A stretch of DNA of 64,000 nt. Source: Clostridia bacterium (GTDB lineage Bacteria > Bacillota > Clostridia > Lachnospirales > Lachnospiraceae). The notes under the pieces were generated by a model. It was given only the letters and a program-made list of their open reading frames with translations, had not been told where the DNA came from and did not search any database. Shown here piece after piece: positions 45,304 through 54,597 of this stretch. The stretch covers positions 62,001 through 126,000 of the forward strand of contig CAJTEN010000015.1 of NCBI GenBank assembly GCA_910575245.1. The letters run 5' to 3'. Every line of letters begins with the position of its first letter. The first letter of the stretch is position 1. The position numbers and the translations under genes were made by a program.

Positions 45304-45481
45304 GATGCTGTGCCCTCCTTAGCTATGCTCCGCAAATCCGTTTTAGCAGAAATTTATGATATCGTTTTCTATGGTTTATAAATTATATATCGTAGCTTTC
45401 CTCCGGTTTCTTAACAGGATATCATATTTTCAGGCCTGCCGGACACGATACAACAGCGCCAAAAATGGAAAAGGTGTGAAC

Positions 45482-45639
45482 CAATGTCATTAAGTTAAGC
45501 CGGACGCGCCTTCGCTCAGTTCCAAACGCAGCAGTACTAAATTCGTGAAAAACCTCATTAAGTACCGGCGTTTTCCAATGGCCCTCAGGAGAATCCTATC
45601 ATATCAGACGCTGTGTATAGACTTAACTTAATGATATTG
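45482..45639. repeat. Family B palindromic mobile repeat (158 bp copy)
   Basis: The ends CAATGTCATTAAGTTAAG and CTTAACTTAATGATATTG are 18-bp inverted repeats with one mismatch. GGTGTGAAC is present on both sides (45473-45481 and 45640-45648), a 9-bp target duplication. The body equals the reverse complement of the copy at 58059 except for a 31-bp deletion removing part of one internal arm. No coding capacity, so it moves in trans. Confidence 0.88.
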
Positions 45640-45666
45640 GGTGTGAACTGTAACCGGCGGTAAATA

Positions 45667-45811
45667 GTTACAGTTCACGGCCTAACCGTCCGCGAACTGT
45701 AACGCATCCAGCCCATGAAAAGTCGCCTTCGGCGAGGGGCTGGATGCCTGAAACCGTAGCTTTATTGGCCGGATGCCTTGCAGCAGGGTGCAAGGCATCG
45801 TGAATAGTAAC
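45667..45811. repeat. Family C structured repeat (copy 1)
   Basis: A 145-bp unit closed by GTTACAGTTCACGG and CGTGAATAGTAAC. It holds a hairpin GCATCCAGCCC/GGGCTGGATGC topped by TCGCC/GGCGA, and a second hairpin TGCCTTG-rich arm pairing across CAGCAGGG. The copy at 58265 is almost identical. It follows a family B insertion in the leader of the Rrf2-type gene. Confidence 0.82.
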
Positions 45812-45936
45812 GGTAAATATTGTCAGAGGGCATGTGTTTGACAAAGGCTGTAAATCGTAGTATATATAATCATATAAAGCCTACTTAAATAATAGGAAAA
45901 CAGAATGAAAAGGCAGACGGAAAACGGAGGCAGTGT

Positions 45937-46371
45937 ATGAAAATTTCAACGAAAGGGAGATATGCTCTCAGGCTTATGCTGGATATCGCATTAGACCATA
46001 GCGGAGAACCGGTGCGCATCAAGGATATTGCGGCGAGACAGGAGATATCGGAGAAGTATCTGGAGCAGATTATTTCCGTATTAAACAAAGCCGGGCTTGT
46101 CAGGAGTATCCGGGGATCACAGGGAGGATATCTTCTTACGAAAGAGGTGGATAAATATACGGCGGGTATGATCCTGAGAGTGACGGAAGGGTCGCTTGCG
46201 CCGGTGTCCTGTCTGGATGACGAGGTAAATACCTGTGAAAGACAGTCTCTGTGCGCTACATTGAGATTGTGGCAGATGCTCAATACGGCAATCTGCGATG
46301 TAGTGGACAAGGTAACACTGGCAGACCTGATGGAGTGGCAGATGCAGATGGCGGATAATTATGTGATATAG
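45937..46371 (+). CDS. Rrf2/IscR-family transcriptional regulator
   Basis: 144 residues. Winged HTH at the N-terminus (KISTKGRYALRLMLDIA, IKDIAARQEISEKYLEQI, GSQGGYLL). Three cysteines in SCLDDEVNTCERQSLCATL match the [2Fe-2S]-binding spacing of IscR-type sensors, so it may respond to Fe-S status, oxidants or cysteine supply. No Fe-S assembly gene is adjacent in the window. Its upstream DNA contains family B and C repeats. Confidence 0.88.
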   Translation: MKISTKGRYALRLMLDIALDHSGEPVRIKDIAARQEISEKYLEQIISVLNKAGLVRSIRGSQGGYLLTKEVDKYTAGMILRVTEGSLAPVSCLDDEVNTCERQSLCATLRLWQMLNTAICDVVDKVTLADLMEWQMQMADNYVI

Positions 46372-46530
46372 AGGTAACAGGGAAGCCTGGAAAAGATATC
46401 TTTTTATACAATAGACTTGCGCTGATGTGGCATTTTATTGTACAATAAAATATCTGCTGAGCAGTGCCGGATTTTAAGGCAGGCTGTTAAAGTACATAAC
46501 AAAACAAATGAAAGGCAAGGTGGTAAAATC

Positions 46531-47970
46531 ATGACAGAATCACAATACAGGAGGGCGAATAGGACAGTCCTGTCGGTTATTGTCGTTATTTTAGTGTATT
46601 TCATACTGGTATTGGGAGCAAGAACCTTTACACAGGATGCAACACTGGGCACTTATCTGAGGATAGGTGTGCCGGTAGTGATGTTGATTGGAGCGATTGT
46701 TTCTTATATCCTTTGGAAGGATCAGAAGAAGGGCGCTTTGGCCATGATCGACTGTGCAGCGGTTGCCTATGCCGTAGTGGTTTTATTCGGAACAAGTGCA
46801 GGAGTTTACGCATATGCTTTTCCGGTGCTTTTCGGCGCTATGGCGTATTATAACAGGAAGTTATTGGTGGCCGGCAATATCCTTGTTGTCGTGATCAATG
46901 CCATTAGAATCTTTTATATGGATAAAGAGCAGATTTCGGATTCGATTATGGCGTTGCTTACTATGTTCCTGGTAGCTTATGCATCGATATCGATTTGTAA
47001 ATTGCTGTCGATGTTTAACGATGAGAACATTAATGCCGTTGCGCAAGGAGCTGCCAGACAGGAGGCTGACAGGCAGAAGATGCTGGAGGTGGCAAGCAGC
47101 ATCATCGGGAATTTTGATGAAGCGATGAACAAGCTGAATGATCTGCAGAGCAGTGTGGATACAAGCAATTTCGCCATGAGCAATATTGCGGAAAGTACGG
47201 ATGCTACGGCGCAGTCTATTCAGAGACAGGCGGATATGTGCGTGGATATCCGGAGCAATACAGATGCTGCAGAAGAAACCATGCGGGAGATGATTGCATC
47301 CTCCGGAAGAGCGGGAGAGATGGTTTCACAGGGATCGGAAGTGGTCGAGAATCTGCGGAAACAGGCGATGAATGTGGATGCAGCCAGCAGCGCCATTGTA
47401 GAAGTCAGCAATCAGCTCAGTGAGAAGGTGGAAGAAGTCAAGAATTTTATCGGGGCGATTATGGCGATTTCCAGCCAGACCAACCTGCTGGCGCTTAATG
47501 CTTCCATAGAGGCGGCACGTGCCGGAGAGGCCGGAAGAGGATTTGCGGTAGTTGCGGAGGAGATTCGTCAGCTTTCCGAACAGACACAGGAGGCTTCCAA
47601 CCATATCACAAATATCATTAACGAGTTGATTCACGATACGAAGAGTGTGACTGAGAGTGTGGACAGTGCGGTAGATTCTATTTCGAAACAGAGCGAGCTG
47701 ATTCAGGTTACGCAGGAGAAGTTCGAGAAGATGGATCAGGAAGTTCAGTACTTGAATCAGCAGGTGCAGAACAGTGAAGGAATCATTGCCAGCATTCTGG
47801 ACAGCACGAATGCGATTTCCGATGATATTTCCCAGCTGTCCGCAGCCAGTGAAGAAGTGGCAGCTTCCAGCATGGAAGGGCTTAGGAATTCAGAGACAAC
47901 CGTGAAGAATATGCAGGATTGCAAGGAAATTCTGGAGGATATTTTCGGTCTTGCGAAACAATTACAGTAA
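46531..47970 (+). CDS. Methyl-accepting chemotaxis protein with multi-helix membrane domain
   Basis: 479 residues from the ATG after AAGGTGG. Five to six closely spaced membrane helices fill residues 14-165, without a large extracytoplasmic sensor; a coiled coil leads into the signalling domain (about 210-479) with the conserved hairpin tip [23 protein letters not shown] split here as [18 protein letters not shown]. Signals to CheA/CheW; the membrane part itself may sense a ligand or energy state. No HAMP domain is clear. Confidence 0.88.
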   Translation: MTESQYRRANRTVLSVIVVILVYFILVLGARTFTQDATLGTYLRIGVPVVMLIGAIVSYILWKDQKKGALAMIDCAAVAYAVVVLFGTSAGVYAYAFPVLFGAMAYYNRKLLVAGNILVVVINAIRIFYMDKEQISDSIMALLTMFLVAYASISICKLLSMFNDENINAVAQGAARQEADRQKMLEVASSIIGNFDEAMNKLNDLQSSVDTSNFAMSNIAESTDATAQSIQRQADMCVDIRSNTDAAEETMREMIASSGRAGEMVSQGSEVVENLRKQAMNVDAASSAIVEVSNQLSEKVEEVKNFIGAIMAISSQTNLLALNASIEAARAGEAGRGFAVVAEEIRQLSEQTQEASNHITNIINELIHDTKSVTESVDSAVDSISKQSELIQVTQEKFEKMDQEVQYLNQQVQNSEGIIASILDSTNAISDDISQLSAASEEVAASSMEGLRNSETTVKNMQDCKEILEDIFGLAKQLQ

Positions 47971-47998
47971 TTACGGTAAATGAAATAAAGAAGATAAT

Positions 47999-48039
47999 AC
48001 AGAAAGCCGATGCAGCATATGCCTGCATCGGCTTTCTGT
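47999..48039. terminator. Bidirectional terminator
   Basis: ACAGAAAGCCGATGCAG pairs perfectly with CTGCATCGGCTTTCTGT (17 bp, 7-nt loop) between the chemoreceptor gene and the minus-strand small gene. Confidence 0.88.
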
Positions 48040-48051
48040 AGATTGTGTCTG

Positions 48052-48267
48052 CTAATTGTATTCCCTCATACTGACGATATTACAGTAGGGAAGGGCGTCC
48101 CTGGTATAGCCATTGGTGTAGATATGGATATTTTTCGCCCGCTCCTGTTCACATGCCTCATCCAGAACTTTTGAAAAAAAGGTATTCGCAAACGTTTGGG
48201 ACGGGCTCTGCTTGGACTGACGATTTTTGTCTTCAGAGGAAATCCTCTTTAACGGGGTGATCGCCAT
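48052..48267 (-). CDS. Small uncharacterised protein
   Basis: 71 residues from the ATG at 48267, which has no ribosome site. The same frame stays open upstream to about 48318, where AAGGAGG is found, but only an ATT (48313-48315) is available as a start there; extended, the protein would begin with residues reading AYVYEKNYKVEAV. The C-terminal half (SKVLDEACEQERAKNIHIYT) looks like a genuine helix-strand protein. Function unknown; a rare start codon or a start mutation is possible. Confidence 0.6.
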   Translation of the reverse strand: MAITPLKRISSEDKNRQSKQSPSQTFANTFFSKVLDEACEQERAKNIHIYTNGYTRDALPYCNIVSMREYN

Positions 48268-48512
48268 AACCGCTTCGACTTTATAATTCTTTTCGTATAC
48301 ATATGCTGCGGTAATCCCTCCTTAGATCAATGAAACCGTATCACAGAAAGAACGGAGATATGTTTCTCTTCTATAAACTATATCGTCACGTATTCTTTTT
48401 TCTTAACAATATTTTAACAGAAAATAATGAAAAAATAAAGAAGTAAAGAGAAAAAATATCTAATTTATATAAATTGTCAAATAATTTGCGGTAGTATCGT
48501 AAGGTGAAAAAT

Positions 48513-48564
48513 GGTTGACATTTGCCTACCTGTATGGTATATTTTGGGTAGGCAAATGTCAACC
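48513..48564. promoter_or_regulatory. Promoter and 18-bp dyad operator of the blaI-like operon
   Basis: GGTTGACATTTGCCTACC (48513-48530) and its exact reverse complement (48547-48564) are 16 bp apart. TTGACA (48515-48520) lies in the left arm and TATATT (48538-48543) between the arms at 17-bp spacing, a consensus promoter held inside the dyad. BlaI-type dimers bound on both arms would exclude RNA polymerase; this is clear autoregulation. The 48268-48512 stretch before it is AT-rich with no gene. Confidence 0.85.
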
Positions 48565-48583
48565 AATTATTGAAGGAGGGGCT

Positions 48584-48982
48584 ATGATTAAATTATCAGA
48601 GGCAGAGTGGAAAGTAATGACTCTGTTGTGGCAGGAGGCGCCGCAGACGATGATGCAGTTGACCAATCATTTTAAAGAGACAACAGGATGGAGTAAACAT
48701 ACCGTGATGACTTTTCTGCGCCGCATGGAGGAAAAGAAGGCGATTCATCATGAAGACGGCGGCCGGGCTAAGCTGTATTATCCGGATATTGGAAAGGATG
48801 AAGCTGTCCGTCAGGAAACAGAGGAGTTTCTGGAGAAGGTGTTTGACGGCAGAATGGACCTGATGCTTAATACAATGGTAGAGAAGAGGGCATTTTCCAG
48901 AGAAGAGATAACAGAGATGTATGAAATATTACGAAAGGCCGAGATGGAGAACAGGAACAGTCAGGGGGAAGACAACATATGA
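48584..48982 (+). CDS. BlaI/MecI-family repressor
   Basis: 132 residues from the ATG following GAAGGAGG. Winged helix at the N-terminus (LSEAEWKVMTLLWQ, WSKHTVMTFLRRMEEKKAI) and a dimerisation helix region after residue 85. In this family the sensor peptidase triggers cleavage of the repressor. Its stop overlaps the start of the M56 peptidase gene, and its own operator spans the promoter. Confidence 0.92.
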   Translation: MIKLSEAEWKVMTLLWQEAPQTMMQLTNHFKETTGWSKHTVMTFLRRMEEKKAIHHEDGGRAKLYYPDIGKDEAVRQETEEFLEKVFDGRMDLMLNTMVEKRAFSREEITEMYEILRKAEMENRNSQGEDNI

Positions 48983-51120
48983 GTGAAATTTTGACAGGTA
49001 CCACATTTCTGATATTTATGGTCATGCTTCTGCGCAGTTTGACAAGGGGCAGGATCAGTATGCGGTTCCGGTATGGGTTGTGGCTAATTGTAATGCTGCG
49101 GCTTGTTGTGCCGGTATCCTTCGGCAGCAGTCCCTTTAGTGTCCTGAATCTGGCATGGAGCTGGCCGGATGAAATGGTAAGGGGAGCAGAGACAACGGCG
49201 CCGGCCGAAGGGACTGCATACGGGCAGCCGGACAGCCAGGTTACAGGGAACGGACCGAGGCTTGAGCGTGAGGGAGACAGCATGGCAGGTGACAGGGGAA
49301 TGTCTGTGACGGCGGAGGAAGTGCAGCAGGATATGAGAAAGCAGGCTGTAAAAGCCCAGACATTCGGAAATGGAATCAGCGAGGAGAATGCTGCAAAAGC
49401 AGATAATAGCGATACGGCAGATCCGGGGCGCAACAGGCAGCTGCGTTTGCTGCTGCGTTTCATCTGGATAGCCGGTATGCTGGTCACCGGCGGGTATATG
49501 CTGGCAGGCCAGCTGCGGTTTAGCAGTTATCTGCATCGTATGAGAGCGGAAATTCCGGCGGAAGAACTGCCGGAATTCTGGTACGGGCGGCTGTGCACAC
49601 GGAGGATGCGGGTGTATCAGGTTACGGGGCTTCCCAGTCCGTGTCTGGTCGGACGCAGTATCTATATCGAGCCGCGGCTCTTACAGGAGAAGGGCAGGCT
49701 GAGTCATGTTCTTTCCCATGAATATGCACATGCGGTGCAGGGAGACGCATTGTGGTCATTTATGCGCAGTGTGCTGTGCGCGGTATATTGGTTCTACCCG
49801 CTGGTATGGATAGCGGCCTGTGAAGCAAAGAGGGACAGTGAACTGGCCTGTGACGAGCGGGCGATTGTGCTATTGGGCGAATCACAGCGGTTTGCATATG
49901 GGAGAACCCTTCTGGACCTTCTCTCTGCTGGGGCGGGGCGGACCGGATATGCCGGGGCAGTGCTGAGTATGGGCGGCGGTGAGAAGAATATAAAGGAGAG
50001 GATTTCGATGATTGCAGGAAACAAGAAGAAGAGCAGGGCGGCGGCAGCCCTCGTGATACTGGCAGCGATGATAACCTGCAGCTGCGCTTTTACCGGAGCA
50101 GCTGCTGCCGGAACAGGGAAGACGGTGCTGCTGACGAATGAGGGAAGTCTGGGAAATAGCACCGCTGCAGCAGAAAGTACGGAAGCGGCTAAGGAACAGG
50201 AGCAGGATCAGCCGGAGGAAGCGCCGGACGTTGGGCCAGGACCGGAGGAAGAAGCCGCCTTACAGCGGCAGCGGGAGGAGTACAGGCGGGACAAGGAGGA
50301 TGTGGAGTCATTCGGGGCAGAACATGCAGCATTCCAGCCGGTGCTTGACCGCATGGAGGATACTGATCTGGCTTCGGCGGAACCGATGGAGTATGCAGCC
50401 TATTATGATTATTTATATGAAGGGGCGGAATGTCCGCTGGAGGATGGAAAGTGGTACTGGCTTCCGCAGAAGGATGAGACAGGCATTGATTTCTATGGTC
50501 TTTATACAAAAGATTACGGCTGCAGGGGACTGAAGATCAAAGTGGGGGATGATGTGAATACCTTCGACCAGCCCTGGGTGCCCATGGCCTTTCCGATAGA
50601 TACTCTTATACTGGAAGAGGCGGAGACGGACGGAATGCCGAGGAGTTTTGCCTTCGGCCTGTGTGTGGTCAACAACGGGAACACCGAACGGTGGCAGCTT
50701 TACGTAGCGGACCGATATGATACCGGAACGATCGATCTGTACCCTTTCAGGGAAGAGGACTGCCGGGACCAGCTGAAGGATCAGAAGATTATCCTTCGTG
50801 TTGATAGAGAGAGTGCGGAAGTGGACCTGGTCTGTGAAGGAGATACCGTGGCGGGAACGGTGGATATTTCTCAGTATCGTGAGGATACAGTGGAGGAAGC
50901 CTTATGGGATAATGGATTGACAGGGTATCTGCTGGAAGACGGCCGGATTACATTCATTACAGGTATTGGCCTGAAGGTGGCAGACAGTGATGAACTGCGA
51001 TATCATGGACTGTCGCTGATCGGCTTTCCGGTGGAGACCGGGAGCTTTGGAGACCGGAAGCTTATACTGGGCAAGCCCTATGTGGATGAAAACCATGCCA
51101 GCGTGAGACTTAACCGATGA
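48979..51120 (+). CDS. BlaR1/M56-family membrane metallopeptidase with unusual C-terminus
   Basis: 713 residues. Membrane helices near 5-20, 33-48, 155-172 and 255-280 surround the zinc site HEYAH (His247-His251) with a further Glu in CEAKRDSELACDE. A membrane helix near 357-378 leads to an extracytoplasmic part. That part is Glu/Pro/Ala-rich at first and then a roughly 270-residue domain with no penicillin-binding SxxK active site that I can see, so the ligand is probably not a beta-lactam. No beta-lactamase gene is beside it. Confidence 0.87.
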   Translation: MSEILTGTTFLIFMVMLLRSLTRGRISMRFRYGLWLIVMLRLVVPVSFGSSPFSVLNLAWSWPDEMVRGAETTAPAEGTAYGQPDSQVTGNGPRLEREGDSMAGDRGMSVTAEEVQQDMRKQAVKAQTFGNGISEENAAKADNSDTADPGRNRQLRLLLRFIWIAGMLVTGGYMLAGQLRFSSYLHRMRAEIPAEELPEFWYGRLCTRRMRVYQVTGLPSPCLVGRSIYIEPRLLQEKGRLSHVLSHEYAHAVQGDALWSFMRSVLCAVYWFYPLVWIAACEAKRDSELACDERAIVLLGESQRFAYGRTLLDLLSAGAGRTGYAGAVLSMGGGEKNIKERISMIAGNKKKSRAAAALVILAAMITCSCAFTGAAAAGTGKTVLLTNEGSLGNSTAAAESTEAAKEQEQDQPEEAPDVGPGPEEEAALQRQREEYRRDKEDVESFGAEHAAFQPVLDRMEDTDLASAEPMEYAAYYDYLYEGAECPLEDGKWYWLPQKDETGIDFYGLYTKDYGCRGLKIKVGDDVNTFDQPWVPMAFPIDTLILEEAETDGMPRSFAFGLCVVNNGNTERWQLYVADRYDTGTIDLYPFREEDCRDQLKDQKIILRVDRESAEVDLVCEGDTVAGTVDISQYREDTVEEALWDNGLTGYLLEDGRITFITGIGLKVADSDELRYHGLSLIGFPVETGSFGDRKLILGKPYVDENHASVRLNR

Positions 51121-51234
51121 TAAAATACATAAAGAACATCTGCGTACAAATATGTAAATTGTGCCAAATGACTTCTACACGGTCTGAAAATAAAATTATA
51201 TGGGAAAAATAACGAAAAAAGTGAATAAAGTAAT

Positions 51235-51270
51235 AATACGCGATAAGATTCTTTCTTATTGCGTATTTTT
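51235..51270 (+). terminator. Terminator after the BlaR1-like gene
   Basis: AATACGC-ATAAGA pairs with TCTTAT-GCGTATT (one mismatch) and runs into TTTTT. The 51121-51392 gap is otherwise AT-rich and empty. Confidence 0.75.
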
Positions 51271-51392
51271 GTGTTAGAATAATACTGCACCTGATAACGA
51301 CGGCAGCATACAAAGACCGCCTGTGCGGAAATTTATGGCATAACGCCGGAAGATAATTGACGGCAGGCAGAAAACAGAGGATAACGGGTTAT

Positions 51393-52052
51393 ATGAAGTA
51401 TAAGAAAATTAACGACGCAACAGTACAATGTATTATTACAGCGGAGGATATGCTGGAGTATGGTCTGACTCTGTCGGATATTTTTGAGAGAAACGAGAAG
51501 GGCGAAGAATTTCTGCGTGACATTATTGAGCGCGCACACGATGAGATCGGTTATCAGATCAATGGAGAGAATATCGCTATGCAGATAACACCGCTGAAAG
51601 ATAAGGGACTGGTAGTTACGTTTACGGATGAAGGTCCTATGGGGTTTCGGGACATTCTGCAGCATTTGAAGGATGTACTGCAGGGAGTCAGTGAGGAGTT
51701 TGAAAGACAGGAGAAGGATTCCACGCAGCAGGGGGCACAGGCTGAGACTTATGATGAGAACAGGCGGATGTTTGTCTTCGCGTCGCTGCATCAGGCCATG
51801 CAGTATGCGGCTTCAATTCCCAGTGCCGTATCGGTGAAGAGCCATCTTTATAAGGAGAATGATGCATATTATCTTGTTTTGGAGAAGAACAGACTTTCTT
51901 ACAAAATGTTCAATAAGATCAGCGCCCAGGCAGTGGAATTCGGGAATCTGATCGCAGTTTCGAATGAGAGGATGCAGTATCTGGAGGAGCATGGAGAACG
52001 CCTGATTGCCGACAGGGCAGTGAGCAGGCTGCGCAGGATATATCTGGCTTGA
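51393..52052 (+). CDS. mecA: MecA-like adaptor protein
   Basis: 219 residues. The N-terminal domain (MKYKKINDATVQCIITAEDM, LEYGLTLSDIFERNEKGEEFL) and the C-terminal ferredoxin-like domain (VFASLHQAMQYAASI to the end) are those of MecA, which delivers substrates to the ClpC ATPase. The linker around residue 110-130 is Glu/Gln-rich. The ribosome site is weak (AGAGGATAACGGG). Its regulatory targets in this organism are unknown. Confidence 0.87.
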   Translation: MKYKKINDATVQCIITAEDMLEYGLTLSDIFERNEKGEEFLRDIIERAHDEIGYQINGENIAMQITPLKDKGLVVTFTDEGPMGFRDILQHLKDVLQGVSEEFERQEKDSTQQGAQAETYDENRRMFVFASLHQAMQYAASIPSAVSVKSHLYKENDAYYLVLEKNRLSYKMFNKISAQAVEFGNLIAVSNERMQYLEEHGERLIADRAVSRLRRIYLA

Positions 52053-52083
52053 GGAAAACAGAATGGTATTAAAGAGTATGTGC

Positions 52084-52120
52084 TGCTGCCAGACACGGGA
52101 AGGGTACCGGTCTGGCAGCA
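52084..52120 (+). terminator. Hairpin terminator after mecA
   Basis: TGCTGCCAGAC pairs with GTCTGGCAGCA (11 bp), followed by ATTGTTGTGT, a modest T-tail. Confidence 0.65.
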
Positions 52121-52211
52121 ATTGTTGTGTGGAAGATAAGCGGGATGATAGGCTCTGCCGTGACGGCAGGGATTCTATATAGATTTATCATGGAAAAGAA
52201 ATGGAGAATGT

Positions 52212-53792
52212 ATGAGCAACAAGAACAGAAAAAGAGAAGAGTTTGACGAATTTATGGGGAAGGAGATGTTAACACAAAAGCAGCAGGCAGAATCGCATAT
52301 GAGATATGAAGATACGCAGATTGATGAAAGAATTCTGCGGGCTGTCAGGGAAATGGGATATGAAGAGATGACGCCGATTCAGGAACAGGCGATTCCTCTC
52401 TTTATGACCGGACAGGATATGATTGGACAGGCCCAGACTGGTACCGGTAAGACTGCGGCTTTCGGGATTCCCATTTTGCAGAAGATTGACCCGGATAACC
52501 GGAATCTGCAGGCGGTGATTCTGTGCCCGACCAGAGAGCTGGCTATGCAGGCGGCAGAGGAACTTCGCAAGTTTTCCAAATATATGCATGGGATCAAGGT
52601 ACTCCCGATCTATGGAGGGCAGGATATCGTCAGACAGATCAGGAACCTGAAAGGCGGCGCACAGATCATCGTGGGAACACCGGGGCGTGTGATGGATCAC
52701 ATGCGCAGACATACGTTGAAGATGGATGATGTGCATACGGTAGTGCTTGATGAGGCAGACGAGATGCTGAATATGGGCTTTCGTGAGGATATTGAGACGA
52801 TCTTGAAGCAGATGCCCGAGAAGAGACAGACGGGACTGTTTTCGGCTACCATGCCGAAACCGATTCTGGAGCTTACCAGGGCGTATCAGAAGGATGCGGT
52901 ATACGTCAGGATGACGCCGGAAGAGGTGACGATTCCCCTGATCAAACAGGCATACTATCAGGTGCGCAGACAGGATAAGGAAGAGGTGCTGTGCCGTCTG
53001 ATCGATTATTATGATCCGAAACGGGCGCTGATCTTCTGCAATACCAAGCGCATGGTGGATGAACTGACAGAACATTTGAAGGCAAGAGGCTATGAGGCGG
53101 AAGGCCTTCATGGCGATCTGTCACAGCATCAGAGGGATACTGTGATGAATCTGTTCCGCAGCGGCAGAGCCGGAATTCTGATCGCTACCGACGTGGCGGC
53201 ACGGGGAATTGATGTCAATGATGTGGAAGCTGTCTATAATTATGATGTGCCGGAGGACATTGAATACTATGTACACCGGATCGGCAGGACAGGACGGGCC
53301 GGCAAGACAGGACGCTCTTTTACATTGGTAGTGGGAAGAGAGGCTTATAAAATACGGGACATTGAACGTACATGCCATACCAGGATCAAAGAGAGGAAGA
53401 TTCCCAGTGCGGCGGATATTACATCCAGAAAGGCATCCAAGATTCTTAAGGAAGCAGTTCATGTGGCGCAGCAGCAGGATATCAGCCGTGCTACGGAATA
53501 TATTCTGGAGGAGATTGCCCTGGGAGAATACAGCGCCGTTGAGATTGCAGCCGCATTTATGCAGATGAAACTGGGAGATGAGATTGAGGATATCAAGTCT
53601 GAGAAGTTCTCATTTGACAGGAAAGCGAACCACCGCGGCAGGAGCAGAGACGGAAGAAGCGGCAGCCGGGGCGGAAACCGTGATCATTACGGCAAGAAGG
53701 CCGGACAGAGAAGTGATAGAGGAAGAGGGCGCAGTGACAGCAGAAACAGCCATTATGCAGCCCTGCGCGTCAAAACAAAAAAGCAGACGTAA
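52212..53792 (+). CDS. DEAD-box ATP-dependent RNA helicase
   Basis: 526 residues. Q motif around GYEEMTPIQEQAIP, motif I AQTGTGKTA, Ia PTRELA, II VLDEADEML, III SAT, and VI HRIGRTGRAG are all present. After the helicase core comes a roughly 75-residue helical part and an Arg/Gly-rich tail (RGRSRDGRSGSRGGNRD and on) for RNA contact. Resembles CshA/DeaD cold-shock and RNA-decay helicases. AUG at 52212 follows GGAGAATGT, a fair site. Confidence 0.93.
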   Translation: MSNKNRKREEFDEFMGKEMLTQKQQAESHMRYEDTQIDERILRAVREMGYEEMTPIQEQAIPLFMTGQDMIGQAQTGTGKTAAFGIPILQKIDPDNRNLQAVILCPTRELAMQAAEELRKFSKYMHGIKVLPIYGGQDIVRQIRNLKGGAQIIVGTPGRVMDHMRRHTLKMDDVHTVVLDEADEMLNMGFREDIETILKQMPEKRQTGLFSATMPKPILELTRAYQKDAVYVRMTPEEVTIPLIKQAYYQVRRQDKEEVLCRLIDYYDPKRALIFCNTKRMVDELTEHLKARGYEAEGLHGDLSQHQRDTVMNLFRSGRAGILIATDVAARGIDVNDVEAVYNYDVPEDIEYYVHRIGRTGRAGKTGRSFTLVVGREAYKIRDIERTCHTRIKERKIPSAADITSRKASKILKEAVHVAQQQDISRATEYILEEIALGEYSAVEIAAAFMQMKLGDEIEDIKSEKFSFDRKANHRGRSRDGRSGSRGGNRDHYGKKAGQRSDRGRGRSDSRNSHYAALRVKTKKQT

Positions 53793-54389
53793 TTACAGAA
53801 CCAGTTCCTGGCCGTGTTCCTTTAACCATTTGCGTGCAGAGCGGTAGTCCGGATATACGGCTTCTACTGCCTGCCAGAAGGCGGCAGAATGGTCCATATG
53901 TGTCAGATGGCACAGTTCGTGGACAACTACATAGTCAAGAATGGCAGGAGGAGCCAGCATGAGCCTCCAGTTGAAGGAGAGAGTACCTCTGGCGCTGCAG
54001 CTTCCCCAGCGGGTTTTCTGGTCCCGAATGGTAATGCGGTTGTATGTACCGCCGGTAAACTGACGGAAATAAGCCGCTCTTTCCGGGAAATATTCTTTGG
54101 CGGCATCGATATATTGCCGGGTCAGGGCAGAACGCTGCGCATCGGTCAGGCCGGATACAGGACGGTCGGCCTGTTTCTTAAGGGCTTCCAGATATTTTGT
54201 GATGATCCAGTGCTGCTTTTCGATGAGAATGCGCTCAAGTTCCCGGCCGGTGGTATGCAGCGGTACACGTACGGTGATCTGGCCCTCGGGAGAGATGCTG
54301 ATGGCGTAACTCTTGCGGCGGCTGCGGACAAGTGTGTATGGCAGTTCATATAATCTGCTCTGGTATTTGATACGAAGTATATTTTCCAT
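53793..54389 (-). CDS. YgjP-like SprT/M48-type metal-dependent hydrolase
   Basis: 198 residues, soluble. VVHELCHLTHMDHS contains the HExxH zinc site with a third His, and KTRWGSCSARGTLSFNWRLMLAP is the hallmark of the YgjP (DUF45) family. The biological substrate is not known. Its stop lies one base after the helicase stop on the other strand; the two genes share no separate terminator that I can see. Confidence 0.88.
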   Translation of the reverse strand: MENILRIKYQSRLYELPYTLVRSRRKSYAISISPEGQITVRVPLHTTGRELERILIEKQHWIITKYLEALKKQADRPVSGLTDAQRSALTRQYIDAAKEYFPERAAYFRQFTGGTYNRITIRDQKTRWGSCSARGTLSFNWRLMLAPPAILDYVVVHELCHLTHMDHSAAFWQAVEAVYPDYRSARKWLKEHGQELVL

Positions 54390-54467
54390 GATAGGTTCCC
54401 CGCAATCAGATTTTAATTCGTATCTATTCTAACACAGTATGGCGGGCGGAAACAATCCATGATTTTC

Positions 54468-54497
54468 TAGACAAAATCCCATAGAATATGCTACTAT
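54468..54497 (+). promoter_or_regulatory. Promoter of the TPR membrane protein gene
   Basis: TAGACA (54468-54473), 18 bp, TACTAT (54492-54497) with a TGn extension. Confidence 0.5.
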
Positions 54498-54597
54498 AGT
54501 GAGGGTATTAAGGGGACGGCCGTTTATGAAGGAGCCCAAACAGATACCGGATACGGGGGTTGTAATTGACCGGTGAAGGAAACAGGAGTACAGGTAA

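Noticed and set aside
48979..51120. Annotation as a true beta-lactam sensor (BlaR1/MecR1)
   Set aside because: No SxxK/SxN/KTG set was seen in the C-terminal domain and no beta-lactamase gene is adjacent, so only the peptidase family is asserted.
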